A stretch of DNA of 64,000 bases from Peromyscus leucopus (GCF_004664715.2 NC_051075.1:24489715-24553714); one strand, 5' to 3'; shown: positions 36,395 to 50,138, counted from the stretch's first letter. A program made the numbers and translations. The notes: a model not told the origin generated them from the letters alone.

Positions 36395-36698
36395 CTGTCT
36401 GTCACACTTGTCTCTCTGTCACACTGTCTCTCTGTCTGTCACACTGTCTCCCTGTCACACTGTCTCTCTGTCTGTCACACTGTCTCCCTGTCACACTGTC
36501 TCCCTGTCATACTGTCTCCCTGTCACACTGTCTCTCTGTCACACTGTCTCTCTGTCTGTCACACTGTCTCCCTGTCACACTGTCTCTCTGTCACACTGTC
36601 TCTCTGTCACACTGTCTCTCTGTCACACTGTCTCCCTGTCACACTGTCTCCCTGTCACACTGTCTCCCTGTCACACTGTCTCCCTGTCACACTGTCTC
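36395..36698. repeat. 16/20-bp CACACTGTCTCYCTGT minisatellite
   Basis: About 18 units. Most are 16 bp (TCTC or TCCC variants); several are 20 bp with an extra CTGT. It encodes a fictitious repeat ORF on the plus strand. Confidence 0.95.
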
Positions 36699-37034
36699 TG
36701 CGAGTGCCTGGAGGTGGGTAGTGGAGTCTGGTGAGGATTTTAGAAGTCTGAGCAGATGGTTTCAGGTGGTGGCTTTGGGTGGACCTGGCCTCAGTCAGGC
36801 CACACGACTGGAAACTCCTGGAAGGAGACGAAAGCCTCACTTCCTTTATTTAGTGCCATTAAAATTCAAGGCTAGAATTTCAGGGACGGTGAATGACGAT
36901 TGGGTCCACAGCTGAGTTCCGTGTGATGGCTCCATTTACTGTGGCCTCCTAAATCTCAATCCATTGGGGTACAAAATAAAAATATAGTCAAGTTTTTAAA
37001 TTAGATTTTATTTTATCTGTTATTATTGTGTACG

Positions 37035-37372
37035 ATGTTGGGGGAGGGGCACATTATGTAGCCTTCACTGGTCTAGACTAGGATTTCTCATTGTAGACCA
37101 GGCTATCCTTGAACTCTCAGAAACCCTCCTGCCTCTGCCTCCTGAGTGCAGGGATTAAAGTAGTCACTGTGTTGTTTTCTTTAAAAACATTATTATTATT
37201 ACGTGAGCATGCATGTACGTGACGGGGGTGTGGGGCGCCTGCATGTGTAGTGGTGGGCGGAGGTCAGAGGACACACTTGTAGAGTTGGCTCTGTGCGTGG
37301 GTTCAGGCCTCAAATCTGGGTCATTAGACGTCCACAGCCAGTGCTTTACACACTGAGTCATCTCACCAGCGG
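37035..37372 (-). repeat. B1 then B3-type SINE
   Basis: B1 37035-37160 ends 'gagtgcagggattaaag'. B3 37190-37372 has 'ggaggtcagaggacacactt'. Confidence 0.75.
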
Positions 37373-37477
37373 CGTGCCCTGCCTGCTTCTTAAAATTCTT
37401 TTTCTTTTTAAATGACCTTTACAGCTACTTTTAAAAGTTACTGGGCCTGGCAGCCCAGGCTTGAAATCCCAAGACTC

Positions 37478-37805
37478 ATGCTGGGCGGTGGTGGTGCCCA
37501 CCTCTAATCCCAGCACTCAGGAGGCAGAGGTGGCAGATCTCCGTGAGTTCGAGGCCAGCCTGGTCTACGGAGCGAGCTCCAGGACAGCCAGGGCTACAGA
37601 CGAACCCTGTCTTGAAAAAACCAAAAACCAAAAAGAAAAAAAAAAAAAAAAAGAACAAGAAAGAAATAAAGGAAGGAAGAGAAATTCTCACACTCATGAG
37701 TGGCTGGCCTCGAACTTGCTGTGTACCTCAGGCTGCCTTGCGCTCTTTCCTGCTCCTGTGACCACCCCCCAGTGCTAGGATTATAGGCCACGCAGCTCAG
37801 CTGCC
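37478..37805. repeat. B1 (plus) and decayed B1 (minus)
   Basis: Plus copy 37478-37655 with an A-rich tail. Minus remnant 37690-37805 ('cccagtgctaggattatagg'). Confidence 0.75.
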
Positions 37806-37885
37806 TCGTGCTAGGTTCTGTATGAGCAGCTGCAGAGGTGCCTGTCCGGTTTGTAGTGCTGGCTGGCGCTGGCTGAGAACCACGG

Positions 37886-38490
37886 TCTTAGTCGGGGTTA
37901 CTGTTGCCGCCATGAAACACCATGCCCAAAGAGCGAGTTCGGGAGAAAGGGTTCGTTTGGCTTACACTTCCGCGTCGTCGTTTATTATCATTAGAGGCCG
38001 GGACAAGGGACTCAGGCAGGACAGGAACCTGGAGGCAGGAGCTGATGCGGAGGCCGGGAAGGGGGGCTGCTTTCTGACTTGTTCCTTGCGCCTTGCTCAG
38101 TCTTCTTCTAGAACAATGATTCTCAACCTGTGGGCTGTGACCCCCTTCGGCAAACCTCTACCTCAAAAAAGTATTTACATTGCAGTTCATAATCGTAGCA
38201 AAATTGCAGTTATAAAGCAGCAACAAAAATAACTTTATGGTTGGGGGGTCACCACAACATGAGGAACTGTATTAAAGGGTCACAGCATCAGGAAGGTTGA
38301 GAACCACTGTTTCAGAACCCCAGACCACCAGCCCAGGGATGGCACACCCACAACATCAATCATTAATTTAAAAAAATGCCCTACAGGCTTCCCTACAGCC
38401 TGGTCTTATGAAGGCATTTTTTTCAACTGGGGTTCCCTCCTCACTGTTGACTCTAGTTTATGTCAAGTTGACATAAAACTGGCCAGCACA
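37886..38490. repeat. Rodent interspersed repeat interrupted by URR1
   Basis: Same family as 33220-33600. Its sequence stops at 38113 and resumes at 38318 after the URR1 insertion. It ends 'gtcaagttgacataaaactg'. Confidence 0.75.
38114..38309 (+). mobile_element. URR1-type hAT (Charlie) non-autonomous DNA transposon
   Basis: Terminal inverted repeats 'gattctcaacctgtgg' and 'ggttgagaaccactg'. Body 'ggggtcaccacaacatgagg'. Flanks TTCTAGAA and TTTCAGAA are an 8-bp target duplication with changes, around the TCTAGA-type target known for this group. Confidence 0.88.
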
Positions 38491-39979
38491 ACCGCTCAGG
38501 CCAAGTTCTTTAAGATGTGATCCGTTATCTTGTCTGGAAATGCAGAACCTCACGCCAGCCTCAAAGCACTTGGATGAGAACCCGAATTTCAACCATCTGC
38601 CTAGGCAATTCAAGTGCACACTGTCTGAGAAGCCCTGGGCAAGCATTAATTGAGACAGGTTGCAGACATCCAGGCTTGTCTCTGGAATCCGCTGTCACCC
38701 ATAGACGTAAAAATGAATGGTGAAACATGCTGTGGATGGCCGACTTAATCCCAGCCTGGATTTATTTTTGCTCTGAACCCAGCTTGCTTTCTTGCCCGTC
38801 AGCAGGGTGCTAATGTCGGTAGATAGCTAACTGGGGCAGGAGCTCCTGATTCCCTTGGGTAGCCCTGCCCAGAGCTCTGACTCTCTCCTTCTAAGCAAGG
38901 GACTCTGAGACAGAGGCCCTGGCCAGCTCCTCTGGGTGCCTCTAGGCGGCCTGGAGAATAATTCTTCATAACGCAAATGAATGAATGAGACTGAGAGTCC
39001 TGCTTCTCAGGAGGGAAACACACAGAAGAGCAAGTTTCTGTAACGTCCCCTCACTTAAAATGTGGAAACAACCTGGATATTTTTGTACAGGGATCAGAGG
39101 CCAGGGGATGCTCCTCTGGGTGGGTTCCTTAACGAAGTTGGAGAAATCCGACCTTTCTAGTCAAACAAAATTACCCCTGGGCGGGTTAGTGAAGTGGTGG
39201 GGCTTGGAGACGGAGGAAGAATGTCCCTCCTTGCTCGGTTCTGGTTATCACCACTTACTCACTTCCAGGAGATGAGACGTTTCAATGAAGCCATCCCCCG
39301 CCCCCATCCTCCAGCATTTCCAGGGTTAGATGCCTCAGTCTTGAGTTTCTTTCCTCCTTTATAGAAAAACTCTTCCTGATGGACAAAAAACTGGTCCACC
39401 TGCCCTGTCAAGGCAATGTATCCGACAGCCGCTTGAGCGATAGACAGGATGAGTGAATAAGATTCACACAAGTTGCTCACATGACTTTATTTCCCTTTCC
39501 CAGGCTCCTTTATTTTTCCCTGTCCTCACAAAACTTTAGCTCCCAGGAGGAAATCAGGGGCACAAAGGAGGGCTTTATGTCCAAACTGTCCTGTTTGAAG
39601 CGAATTGAAAACGGTCTATAAATTATTTCTGTCCTAAAAATTCCTCTAGCCATCCAATGAACAGGCATGATAGGGACAGAGAATAAGAGGTGAGGATGAA
39701 CTTTAGTCCTTCACTGGGCCGAGCTACCTCAGGATTTGTGTGGGACATGAAACTCAGGCTGACGGATGATGTCTTGAAGGCCAGAGAGATGGGCTCATGA
39801 GACTCGGAAGAGGACCCTCCCTCTGCCACCATGGAGGATGATACCCCCTAGTCAAGAGCTGGTCTCTGAGGTCAAGGAGAGGCAGGCCACTTCCTCTTGT
39901 TCTGTTTCTCTAAGCTTCCACAGAGAACAAATGTGAGCCTGTATAGGTGTGTCTTGGTTTTATGTGACATGCTCTTGCT
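38491..39979. other. 1.5 kb unique non-coding block
   Basis: No gene or repeat recognised. 39480-39620 is an A/T-rich unique patch that could be a conserved element. Confidence 0.45.
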
Positions 39980-40052
39980 TACGGAGACCCTTCTGTCTCA
40001 GCCTCCCAAGGGCTGGGATTATAGGGGTGCCCTAGCAATCCTGGCTTAAAGA
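39980..40052 (-). repeat. B1 fragment
   Basis: 'gtctcagcctcccaagggct' then 'gggattataggggtgcc'. Confidence 0.6.
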
Positions 40053-41411
40053 GCTAAGTGGAAGCATTAAGGGCATCATTCCAAAATCAAAAGCAATTTT
40101 CTATCCTTTGCTCTTTAGGACATAAGGCTTCTCTCCTTTCTCACTTAGTTGAATGAGCCTAAATCACCATTCCTGCGGTCAGCACTGAACACCCGTGTTC
40201 AGGTGTTCTGGGGTAGATCCTGGGGCACCTGGCAGAGAACACAGGGACTACCACAGTGCTTAGATCTGGATGGACTAGGGTTCCAGAAATGGGACATGGC
40301 TAGCTTGGCCAGTTTGCCATAGTGCTTTTTATGTATGAAAGACCCACTGAGTGCTGGCTCCCCTTTGGTCTAAGAGGAAGATGACCACCACACTTATTTG
40401 ACATCCTATGTGGATCCAGAATGGGAAAATGAAGCAGAGTAGCAATATTTTCTCATCTATAAGCCGAAACACGTTCATTTTATTGACCTATCATTCTGCA
40501 TTTGACACAATGTCATCTCACTCCTTTCTAACAAAACAAGAGATGTATTCCAGGGAGAAAAAACATTAACCACCAAGCATCTAAATGCAGTTTTCACAAG
40601 GCACTGACTTCCTGTGAAATCGGCTTTGGCAGAATCATTCAGTAGAATCAGTACACAGTGCTGATGGAAAGACTTCCTCAAGCCTACTATGCCTGACTAC
40701 AGTTAGTAACGCAACAGATGCATGGCCTTATGGTTAACAGCCTGAAAACAAGAAGGTATTAGGTAACCGAGCCAGCTTCCTCTCCTCAGGGTGTCCTCAC
40801 ACAAGCTGTTCTCTGGCTCTTGCTTCCCCAGTGAGACACAGGATGTTGTACAATAGCTGTATTTTTTTTTTTCTTTTTCAGCAGTAGATACTCAGCACTG
40901 TCTGTTTTCCAGTCTTGTGCAATGTCTACAAGAGTCCAGTCAATAGATAAGAAGTCTCAGAGGTGATTGGCTACTAGACGTCAGGACAGCACCTCTTCTG
41001 AGCCCATGCCCATGCTTGAGAACTCTCCCAGCCATAGCCAATGAATTCAGAAGATTCCTCTTGTCCCAACTAAGTTCTAAAGGGACAGTCGGGTTCTGGA
41101 ACCGCTTACATCAAGGGGAAAATGATAACAGAGCCTCCAGTGGCAGGCCAGGTGGCGTGTTGGTACCCCAGGCCAAGGCTGGTATTTCCTGTCGCCGTGG
41201 CAGCCGCCTCCCGCCCACACAGGGCTTGGAGGGCCGCCTCAAAGCTTTGCGGGGAGGCTGGGCTTAAAAGTGAGGAGCTGCTCCTGGGCTGCCTTAGCTG
41301 GCTGTGCCCCCCACCCCACCTCCTACTCCACCTCCCCCCACCCCACCCCCCAGCTCTCAGCCCCCACCCCTCAGGAAGAAGCTACTCTCAGAACAGCAAA
41401 GGAGCAGGACG
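40053..41411. other. Repeat-free DNA directly downstream of NFKBIA
   Basis: No repeat and no gene. Possible 3'-flank regulatory sequence. 41304-41370 is a C-rich low-complexity patch. Confidence 0.45.
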
Positions 41412-41912
41412 ATGCTTTCCGTAAAAATCTGTTTAATAAATATACATCTTAGAAGTACCAAAATAATTACCAACAAAATACAGCATATACAACATTTACA
41501 GGAGGTAACACACCTCGGTCAGGGGTGACTTAAGCACATACCACTGAACACCTGGCTCTCACATGCAAGGACACACCGGGGTCAGCTACTAGAACTGTGG
41601 TTGGTTCAATCAAAGATACAATAAATAAAACACGTGGTCCTTTCATCAGAGTCTGGAAAACCACCTCCCCAAATCCCCAGACATGAGCTTTAAAAGACAT
41701 TTTCTTTGAATTCCAACGATCTGTTCCCCCAGTTTTCACAGAAGTAACAAAAAGGCCGAGTCGCCACAGTGAGATGCTCCGGGAGAGGCCGTGTGCAGCG
41801 TGGTGGTTAAGTAGACCCTTTTTTTTTTTTTCCTTTTCTTTCTTTTTAGAAAAATAAAACTCTTTTGTTTTGTACAAATATACAAGTCCGTGTTCTTTGT
41901 GACACTTTCCAC
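41412..41912 (-). other. NFKBIA: NFKBIA 3' untranslated region
   Basis: About 500 nt run from the stop codon to the inferred cleavage zone. The transcript strand is A/T-rich, with an A-rich run (complement of the T run at 41820-41831) and two ATTTA pentamers (near 41436 and 41622), as is common in unstable immediate-early mRNAs. The length fits the known ~1.5 kb mRNA. The exact 3' end is inferred. Confidence 0.8.
41432..41437 (-). terminator. NFKBIA: NFKBIA polyadenylation signal ATTAAA
   Basis: The transcript strand reads ATTAAA here, the commonest variant of AATAAA, about 475 nt after the stop codon. Cleavage would fall 10-30 nt further, near 41402-41422. I see no better downstream signal. 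Confidence 0.7.
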
Positions 41913-44654
<2,742 letters not shown>

Positions 44655-44667
44655 GGCTGCTGCGGGG

Positions 44668-44717
44668 CTGCGGGGCTGTGCGAGCGGCGGGGCTGCGGGG
44701 CTGTGCGAGCGGCGGGC
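44668..44717 (-). repeat. 25-bp tandem duplication in NFKBIA 5'UTR
   Basis: Two adjacent copies with period 25 (44668-44692 and 44693-44717) are identical except at the last base, in GC-rich sequence just upstream of the start codon. The copies would lie in the transcribed leader. Confidence 0.7.
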
Positions 44718-44775
44718 TGCCGGCGGCGGGACGGCGAGTTCCGACTGGTGTGCGCTCGCCAGCGCCGCCGCGGCG

Positions 44776-44783
44776 CCCTTATA
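44776..44783 (-). promoter_or_regulatory. NFKBIA: TATA-like box
   Basis: TATAAGGG on the transcript strand, about 125 bp before the start codon. It is the only A/T-rich hexamer in the GC-rich core promoter. Confidence 0.5.
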
Positions 44784-44793
44784 AACGCTGGCA

Positions 44794-44803
44794 GGGGATT
44801 TCT
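44794..44803 (-). promoter_or_regulatory. NFKBIA: Weak NF-kB-like site next to TATA (kB3-like)
   Basis: The plus strand reads GGGGATTTCT, one base off consensus. It lies 31 bp closer to the gene than the proximal site, matching the spacing of the third kB element reported for the human promoter. Confidence 0.6.
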
Positions 44804-44805
44804 CA

Positions 44806-44814
44806 GGGGCGGGG
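44806..44814 (-). promoter_or_regulatory. NFKBIA: GC box (Sp1-type)
   Basis: GGGGCGGGG lies between the two proximal kB-like sites. It is typical of Sp1-supported basal transcription of CpG-island genes. Confidence 0.55.
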
Positions 44815-44823
44815 TCAGGCGGC

Positions 44824-44834
44824 GGGGAATTTCC
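44824..44834 (-). promoter_or_regulatory. NFKBIA: Proximal NF-kB site (kB1-like)
   Basis: The plus strand reads GGGGAATTTCC and the transcript strand GGAAATTCCCC. It is a full match to GGGRNWYYCC. Position and sequence correspond to the classic proximal kB site through which RelA induces this gene. Confidence 0.85.
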
Positions 44835-45088
44835 AAGCCAGTCAGACTCGAAAAAGAACTGGCTCGTCCTCGACTGAGAAGCCTAAACCCCAGGGCCGGG
44901 GTTCATCGGAGAAACTCCCTTGCGATGAGCCACTGGGGTCATGTACAGGGAACTTTTTGATGAGCCCTGAGTGGCTGGAAAGTCCTCCCGGCCAGCTTCC
45001 CTCCTCCCCCCCCTCGCCCCAAGGTACTTCCCTGCAGCAGCCTGCCCTCAGTCACCCCAGGGCTCTCTGCAAGAACCCTTCTTTCCCT

Positions 45089-45098
45089 GGGGTTTCCC
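45089..45098 (-). promoter_or_regulatory. NFKBIA: Distal promoter NF-kB site (kB2-like)
   Basis: The plus strand reads GGGGTTTCCC, a consensus match. It lies 264 bp upstream of the proximal site; human kB2 lies about 256 bp upstream of kB1. The sequence is unique, not within a SINE. Confidence 0.65.
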
Positions 45099-46133
45099 AC
45101 CGTGGATTCGATGTGGGGTCCTGAGCGGCTGCTGAGATTCCCAAGGACGCAGACCTGCTGGGCGGTTCCTCTTAGCTTTTTTATTTTTGTTGCAGGTCCT
45201 TTCCGGTTGTTGATCTTTTGAAAAACCCAAGAGTGGAAATGCTGGCTGGCTGCAGGGATTCGCTTCTCCTAAATTTCTTCGAGGAAAGACGCATGAGTGG
45301 TTCTAGGCCGTCCGTGGTTTGCCTGTTTCCAGGCTCCTGGCGGTGCAGGGACATTGGGCCGTCCCTCGCCGCCACCCCTATGAAGCTGGGAAGCTTTGAC
45401 ATTAAGAACACCCATGCAATTGGAGAACCCCTAGACTATTTCCTAGGGGTCGATAATCTTGTCGCCTGGGGGAGGGCAAACTCTGTGTCTGTGTGGGGGA
45501 AAAGTGCTAAATAGGAGGTACATTTTTTTTTCCCCCAAGCAGAGCAAGGTGTCAGTCTTTGTAGTAGAAGTTGCAGCTCCCTAGCAACAGTAACTTGAGG
45601 TCTTGTGCTGCAGAGAATGCAGCCTGAGCTTATTGTGAGTGCCTAGCGGAGCAACTGGCTTAGTACTTTAGCCAAGGCTGGCCCTTAACCATAGCTAAGG
45701 AAGTAGCTGCAAGGTATCCTGTGGGAGGCCCAAGGCGGCAGCCCTCACACTGACCACATCTGAACCCTGCTGGCTGTATGGTCCAGCTTCCTTGCTCTCC
45801 CGGGAAAGGGGTTTGGGCTCTGCTCCTCTAGTTCCACCTGCAGGAATAGAATAGCGGCCTCCACCCCCTTCCCCACCGCCCAGCCTGCAATTCACCAACG
45901 ACTTCTAGAATTAGCTCAGGAAAAGTAAAGCAACTTGGATCAGAGTTTGTCAGAAATAGACCCAAGAGGCCTTCTGGTGAGCTTTGAATGATCTTTTTCC
46001 TGGTGAGCCATATACCCACTTTCCTCTCTCTTCATAACTTCCTCCCCTCCTCCACTATTCGGATGTGAGGACACCGAGGAAAAGATGTAAAATCCAGGAG
46101 AGCAAAACAAAACAAAAAACAAAACCTCCAGGT
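45099..46133. other. Unique upstream flank of NFKBIA
   Basis: No repeat to 46133. An 8-bp inverted repeat, ACCCCTAG/CTAGGGGT, occupies 45427-45450 with an 8-base loop. No coding evidence. Confidence 0.45.
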
Positions 46134-46275
46134 AAACCGGGCATGGTGGCGCACGCCTTTAGTCCCAGCACTCGGGAGGCAGAGGCAGGCGGATCTCTAT
46201 GAGTTTGAGGCCAGCCTGGGCTACAGAGCGAGTTCCAGGTCAGGGCTGTCTGGGGGGTGGGGGGGCAACAAACTA
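46134..46275 (+). repeat. B1 SINE
   Basis: 'aaaccgggcatggtggcgca' head, 'gagtttgaggccagcctggg' centre. Confidence 0.88.
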
Positions 46276-47206
46276 AAAACAAAACAAAACAAAGCAACAA
46301 CATGCCGCCCCCAGATAGTAAGGATCATATGTTAAGAGGAAAACTTCCCCAGGGAATTCTCTTCATCAACCCTGCAGGCTTGATCTGCACATATACAATT
46401 ACTGAGGCAAAGTGAGCCTGATTATAAGTAGGAGAGCTCAATTCCGGGCTGTCTTTCATTAAATACATTAGTTGGAGAGACCACTTACCTTTTTTTTTTT
46501 TTTTTTCTAGTATGCTTGCTTTTATAATAGTGGGATTGGATTTGTGTTGGTGAGGTGATTTGAGGCAAGGTTTACATTGTTGGTTTAAAACTCCCTGCGT
46601 TGTCCAGGTTAACCTCGAAATGTTAGTAAGACTTCCCCGAGGGCTGGGATTGCAGCTGTGGACCATCCTGGCATATTTGAGGTACTTTGTGGCTTCAGAA
46701 TTGTATCATTTGTCTACAGATACATGCCCCACTCTGCTTTGGAAGTATGAGCATGGAGTTTTAGAAATATCACAGTATAAATTTTTGGAGGAACCCCAGC
46801 TTTTTATGTATCACACTGGTAATTCTCAGAAGTAATATTGTAAGCTAGGTATTGTTCCCATTTTCCTGAAAAGAAAGACAAAATACCTAGAAATGTACCC
46901 CGGCACCCAGTGACAGTTTGCCTAATTTCTACCACAATATAGTAATCATTTTGTTAAAGTAGATACCACGTTAACACTTGGAAACACCTTGCAAAAAATG
47001 AGACCAAATATAGTATAATTTGGAATATGCTCGAAGTATTTAGCTGAGTTTGAAGCCAATGTGGGCAACATAAGACCCTGCCTCAAAAAGCCCTTTCCTC
47101 CCCACCAGTCTCCCCAAAAAACGTTTTTTCTCTCCCACTGGGATGTAAAGTAGAGGGTATGTGTTTTTCCATTTGGGGATTAGTTCTTTTAAAATGCACA
47201 GCAGGA
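46276..47206. other. Non-coding with B1 remnants
   Basis: A minus-strand decayed B1 at 46556-46677, a short plus fragment at 47036-47092, and otherwise unique sequence. Confidence 0.45.
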
Positions 47207-47610
47207 GCCAGGTGGTGGAGATGGTTGTGGCAGTGAGTGGCAATGGCCTGTGCCTTTAATCCCAGCGCTTGGGAGAAAACAGCAGGCGGATCTCCAGATT
47301 TGGGCCAGCCTGGTCTACGGAGTGAGTTCCAGAACAGACAGAGATACACAGAGAATCCCTGTCTCAAAAAACAAAAACAAAATGCATAGCAGAGGCTGGA
47401 ACAATGGCTCAGCTTAGCTAAGAGCACTCGCTGGCTGCTCTTCCGGAGGACCTGGGTTTGATTCCCAGCACCCACATGGCGGCTCACAATAGCCTGTAAC
47501 TCCAGTTCCAGGGGATCCAACACCTTCTCTGGGCACCCGGCAAAGAATGTGGTGCACACATCCATGCAGGCAAAACATTCAGACACAATTATTTTTTAAA
47601 TAATAAAGAT
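47207..47610 (+). repeat. B1 then B2 SINE
   Basis: B1 47207-47375 ('ggcctgtgcctttaatccca') and B2 47393-47610 ('ctcttccggaggacctgggt', A/T-rich tail). Confidence 0.88.
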
Positions 47611-48306
47611 TTTAAACAATGTATCCTATTTTAATGTTTAATTTTCAACAATGTATCCTTAAATTTTAATACACTATTTTAAACAACGTTATCCTCAATT
47701 AAACTTTGTAAAAAAAATTTACCACAGTGTGAACTCAAAGCCCCCCCCCCCATAAAAGGTACATCGGAGGATGATTTGGGCTGCGTTGTAAAAATGGAGT
47801 GTGTGTGTTTATGCCTCCTCTGAGAGTCCCTGTCCCTACCACCTCCCGCCTTGGGACCGACCTCTGTATTGTTTAGTGTGACACCTAGTGGCCAGAGTCA
47901 GGCCCAGGCCTTGCTGGCTTGTGGCCAAACCCTTTGAAAATTTGGGAGGTGTTGAGCCTGGATGACTTGCCCCGCCCTGGGAATTCCCAAGGACCTGCCT
48001 TTGTTTACCTGCAGCCCAGGGAGACGGTGTTGAATAAAGTGAGCCGACAGGTCTTCTCCCCATCACCGACGACGGCTCAATAAAGCGGCAGTCAACAAAC
48101 ATCACAACTTGGGGGAAGAGAATATCAGAGTCGAAAACAGGTTTGCGTGTGGACATACAGAAAGAAGATGTTAGACAATCAAAGTCTCTGGCTTTTCAGC
48201 ACTGAGAGAACTTTCAAACCTTTCCATACTTCAGTTTTCTCTCATTGACAAACAGTTTATCTAGGCTTACCCATTTTTTAAATGTTAGGGCTTTATATAA
48301 CCTTTT
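47611..48306. promoter_or_regulatory. Candidate distal regulatory block upstream of NFKBIA
   Basis: Unique sequence with a CTCF-like motif (47878-47891), a palindromic kB site (47979-47988) and a forkhead-type TTGTTTAC (48001-48008), all within 130 bp and about 3.3 kb from the NFKBIA start codon. Regulatory function is inferred. Confidence 0.35.
47979..47988. promoter_or_regulatory. Palindromic NF-kB site GGGAATTCCC
   Basis: Perfect palindrome and exact kB consensus in unique DNA. Confidence 0.4.
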
Positions 48307-48515
48307 TGTTTGTTTGTTTTTTTGAGATGAGGTCTCATCGTGGGACTCTAGCTGGGCCTTGATCCTCTTGCCTGGGCCTCCGGGTGCTACAATTGCAATT
48401 GTACACCACACAGCCCAGCCCTGGCTCTGTGTGTGTGTACAGTACTGGGAACTGACCCCAGGGTCCCCTGCAAAGATCATAAACACAGACTTTACCACTG
48501 AGCTACACCTTAGTC
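48307..48515 (-). repeat. B4-type composite SINE
   Basis: A B1-like part ('gagatgaggtctcatcgtgg') and an ID-like part ('ctttaccactgagctacacc') on the minus strand. Confidence 0.7.
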
Positions 48516-49420
48516 TTTTTTCTTTCTTTTTAATGCAGAATGCAAAAATAATAAGTTGTACCATGTAGTGACTTAGTGCTTTAGGCCAGGATGCAGCCTC
48601 GAGAGATGACAAGGTGGCCTGTGATGCCCTGGGACTTGGGGACTGAGCGCCTCCAGAGGGAAGGGGCATTGTCGAGGCAGATGAGACTTCCTGACTCTTC
48701 CCCTGGGTGAGACTACACTTCCCACCTTTGTGGAGATTTTTTACAAGTTCGATCAGGTGCTCCAACCTTTCCCTTCGTCTCTGCTCCTTCCCCATTGCCT
48801 CCAAACTATGGACGGGCTGGCTTGTGCCAATTGGCCAATGAGTCCTAAATTGTTGAAACTCCTGAATGAGACGACCCATCCCCAGCGCAGCTGGGATGGA
48901 GGACGGAGGAGCAGGAGGCCTAAGAGGTGAGCATGGCGGGCATGCTCTATGGCCAGCCCTGCTGGGACAGTGTGAATGCAAATGTGCGTTCTGCCTCTAA
49001 CCCAGACTTCTGTGGCAGCTAGCATCCGCTCCGTCAGACCCTGGAAACCCCACCCGACCCTCAGCTAGGGATCCTTTCCCACAGAAAGGCAGCTGTCTGG
49101 ACTTCCATTTGCACTGAGATAAAAATAAACCGTCAAAGCCTTAGTGTGCTTGCTTCCTTCAGCTTCAGATCCTACATTGTAACGGAGATCAAAGCCTTGG
49201 AGGATGTCGTCATCGAGCACCTACCGACCAGGTCTCACACACAGGAGGGTCCAGAGGAAGCGGTGGGTTGCGGCAGCCTGCACCTCCCTGACTTCCCTCC
49301 CTTTGAGGTCAGGTTGGGTTGCTCTGATGTACTGGGTGTTCAGTTGTCTCCCGTTTGTTAAAAGAAGGAAAAAAAAATGAATACTGATGTGGCGTTTTCC
49401 AATTTTTAAAACATTATCAC
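48516..49420. other. Unique non-coding stretch
   Basis: No gene supported. The minus ORF 48214-48981 (255 codons) runs through the B4 SINE and is not credible as a gene. Confidence 0.5.
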
Positions 49421-49768
49421 AGCCAGGCCTGGTGGCATGGGCTTGTAATTCCAGCTACCCAAGAGGCCCAACACAGGAGGATCAGAAGTTGAAGACCGGC
49501 TTCGGCTACCATTGAGTTCAAGGCCAGCCTGGACTAGTGAGACCCTGTACCGAAGGAAATGAAAAGGGGCCTGGGAATATAACGCACAGATAAGGCACTG
49601 GCCTATCATGTATAATAGTTCAAAATTATGAAAGCTGATGCTGGTTTAATCCCAGCACTCAGAGGCAGAGGCAGGCAGATCTCTGAGTTCGAGGCCAGCC
49701 TGGTCTACAGAGTGAGTTCTTGGACAGCCAGGGCTACACAGAGAAACCCTGACTCTAAAAACCAAAAA
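49421..49768 (+). repeat. B4-like composite and B1 SINE
   Basis: 49421-49620 is B1-like followed by an ID-like piece. 49634-49768 is a B1 with the mouse-type 'agccagggctacacagagaa' end. Confidence 0.75.
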
Positions 49769-49982
49769 ATAAATGAATGAAACAGTCCCAGCACTGAGAG
49801 GGGGGAGTGGATGCCGGGTCCCACTTCTAGCCAAGAAACGTTTTGCCATTGATACCTGCTAGCAAAGGGGAAATCAGTTTTCTCCAATGGAGTGTCCCGG
49901 GGCATGTCAGCCACACTCAGGTCAGGGCAGGAGTAGCTGGTCAACACAAAACAAACTCCCTGTTTGGTTTTTGTTTAAATCT

Positions 49983-50138
49983 TTTTTGTTGTTGTTGTTG
50001 TTGTTTTTGTTTTTCGAGACAGGGTTTCTCTGTGTAGCTTTGCGCCTTTCCTAGATCTCGCTCTGTCAACCAGGCTGGCCTTGAACTCACAGAGGTCCGC
50101 CTGCCTCTGCCTCCGGAGTGCTGAGATTAAACGCGTGC

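Larger units (their letters stand above)
44745..44840 (-). promoter_or_regulatory. NFKBIA: NFKBIA core promoter
   Basis: In the transcription direction: kB site (44834-44824), GC box (44814-44806), weak kB site (44803-44794) and TATAAGGG (44783-44776). A start 25-30 bp past the TATA-like box would be near 44750. Published numbering of the human kB sites (about -63 and -34) would place it near 44770. The start is therefore known only to about 20 bp. Confidence 0.8.

Noticed and set aside
36395..36698. CRISPR-like array
   Set aside because: Units are contiguous with no unique spacers, and the genome is mammalian. It is a minisatellite.
36382..36915. Repetitive CLSHCLPVTLS-type ORF
   Set aside because: Translation of a 16/20-bp minisatellite; not a protein repeat.
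1..41400. A neighbouring gene such as PSMA6 or INSM2 from the human order
   Set aside because: No exon of either was recognised. The human neighbours lie about 100 kb away, beyond this window.
48214..48981. 255-codon ORF on the minus strand
   Set aside because: Runs through a B4 SINE and has a Pro/Arg-rich composition without motifs.
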